Assembly: GCA_902627615.1 (NCBI GenBank)
Contig: CACOJW010000012.1
Coordinates: 1-40,958 of the forward strand
Length of the DNA: 40,958 nucleotides
Direction: 5' to 3'
DNA from: an uncultured marine group III euryarchaeote
Lineage (GTDB): Archaea > Thermoplasmatota > Poseidoniia > MGIII > CG-Epi1
Shown here: piece after piece, positions 40,120-40,958 of the stretch
How the letters are laid out: every line of letters starts with the position of its first letter
How positions within the stretch are numbered: the stretch's first letter is position 1
Notes under the pieces: generated by a model
Databases searched by the model: none
What the model saw: the letters and a program-made list of their open reading frames with translations, nothing else
What the model was told of the DNA's origin: nothing
Made by a program: the position numbers and the translations under genes

Positions 40120-40958
40120 CAATTGTCCTTTGACACTCAAATAGAAGAAAGCGTTATTATCATAACTCAACCCAGAATACTCATGTAAATCAATGTTTAA
40201 ATTCTCAGGGTTTTCTTCATCTACAATCTTATCAATTTCATTCCAATCACCGAAATATCCGTCGATTGTAATAGGACTCCTCGATTCATGAAAACCATTG
40301 GCTTCATTAATTCGATTTCTGATTATATCATTAACATCAATTTTATTCAAGTCACTATCTAGAGCAAAATCTAGTATGTCAGCATTCCCTTCTACATCAG
40401 AAGCTTGCCATATTGCAGAGATAACATCACCATCGTTAACTCCAAGATCAAATAAGGGAATTTGTGTCTCTACAAATTGACCATATCGTGCAGCGTTTAT
40501 AGTAGATAAAGCGTTAAAACCATTCCAATCCGTATTTTCTCGGTTATCATTGAAAACATACAGCGTTGAGAAAAATATAGCCTGGTTGAAGCCATAAATT
40601 TCAATTAAATTTTCGGCCCCAATTCCTGGAACAAAGTAACCAGTATCGACGTTATTATCTGTATCTACAAAAATTCGTAATGTATCAGCTTTACTTGAGA
40701 TAAACAGAGGTTCCTTGGTTTGAGTATAAAGTGAGAGATATATAGAATCAAGATTCATTGAGATTTCTATAATATCTATATTTGAATTTTTAGTTTGAAC
40801 AGAATCTGTTTCTGTAATTTTTTCAATATCATTCCAGTCACTAATGTTTCCATCGATTTTTATTTGGCTTTGATCACTACTTTCAGAAATTAGAAGTATA
40901 GATGCACCTGCGAAGAGTAGTATGAAAACAGATGCAATTGCAGCAGTTGCATTTCTCT
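40000..40958 (-). CDS. Surface protein body with IDG-DW domains (5' end outside window)
   Basis: An open frame on the minus strand enters from the right edge and gives 318 visible residues. It begins RNATAAIASVFILLFAGASI, a membrane helix, followed by KIDGNISDWNDIEKI, then a beta-rich domain with FVDTDNNVDTGYFVPGIGAENLIEIYG, and a second ITIDGYFGDWNEIDKI near residue 230. The IDGxxxDW pattern marks a CBM9/DOMON-like beta-sandwich common on archaeal surface proteins. The last residues (SISKSVAIS) are read from the antisense of the GLTNGN repeat, a sign that the C-terminus is abnormal. ATG 40758 is not the true start because the frame and the helix extend upstream. Confidence 0.65.
   Translation of the reverse strand, partial: RNATAAIASVFILLFAGASILLISESSDQSQIKIDGNISDWNDIEKITETDSVQTKNSNIDIIEISMNLDSIYLSLYTQTKEPLFISSKADTLRIFVDTDNNVDTGYFVPGIGAENLIEIYGFNQAIFFSTLYVFNDNRENTDWNGFNALSTINAARYGQFVETQIPLFDLGVNDGDVISAIWQASDVEGNADILDFALDSDLNKIDVNDIIRNRINEANGFHESRSPITIDGYFGDWNEIDKIVDEENPENLNIDLHEYSGLSYDNNAFFYLSVKGQLLSGEAIPTDSARKTMNPSGTKNNYVTTPAESISKSVAIS

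Noticed and set aside
40000-40758. Complete gene starting at ATG 40758
   Set aside because: The frame is open upstream to the window edge and contains a membrane helix and an IDG-DW motif there, so the ATG is internal.

Overview
The window looks like chromosomal DNA of an AT-rich marine euryarchaeon of the Thermoplasmatota (Marine Group II/III, Poseidoniales-like). The evidence is an archaeal RNA polymerase operon with an unsplit B subunit (rpoH-rpoB-rpoA1-rpoA2-rpl30e), an archaeal TgtA with a PUA domain, tRNA genes with encoded CCA, and TATA boxes about 25-27 nt upstream of start codons, which is typical of leaderless archaeal transcripts. Bacterial- or eukaryote-type genes are mixed in: pyruvoyl PanD, class I aldolase, PPK2, an RRM protein and a P1B copper ATPase. 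The group assignment is inference from gene content, not a database result.

Region by region. 1-2000 (minus): the visible part of a ZnuA-like metal-binding lipoprotein with long His/Asp-rich stretches and four EF-hand loops, behind a ribbon-helix-helix regulator with a Cys/His tail; a perfect 11-bp tandem repeat lies in the divergent promoter region. 2100-5320: a membrane-anchored DUF4430-like protein, a VOC protein, a dolichol/phytol kinase-like protein and a membrane-anchored serine hydrolase. 5368-8579 (minus): PPi-type phosphofructokinase, class I fructose-bisphosphate aldolase and PPK2. 8818-17888: tRNA-Lys, then the RNA polymerase operon. 17931-23248: transketolase, a methyltransferase, a tiny lipoprotein, an SDR, an alpha/beta hydrolase and a thiol-redox protein. 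23252-27253 (minus): a second dolichol kinase-like protein directly behind tRNA-Ala, then a copper operon (copA, copZ-like, YczE-like). 27303-34866: tgtA, a subtilisin-MFS fusion, an RRM protein, DUF1295, an MBL hydrolase, DUF4149 and a mini zinc ribbon. 34910-40958: a second mini zinc ribbon, an acidic secreted peptide, tRNA-Ser, a ubiquitin-like protein, a four-part fusion ending in a sugar-nucleotide epimerase, tRNA-Glu, PanD, and a GLTNGN-repeat gene head facing a surface-protein body on the opposite strand.

The strongest pattern is loss of conserved zinc ligands. RpoB lacks all four cysteines of its C-terminal zinc site. RpoA1 lacks four of its eight usual N-terminal ligands. TgtA lacks its three zinc cysteines while keeping the catalytic aspartates and the fourth (His) ligand at matching spacing. 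The same window holds a metal-binding lipoprotein with its own putative metal-sensing regulator, so a zinc-sparing lifestyle is a testable reading.

Other points for follow-up are the ~385-residue N-terminal extension of RpoA2, two large in-frame fusions, and an apparent inversion between the head and body of a repeat-bearing surface protein at the right edge. There is no gene-free stretch over 300 bases; the longest gaps are about 240 bases (8580-8817) and 128 bases (35012-35139). No CRISPR array, IS element or rRNA was seen.
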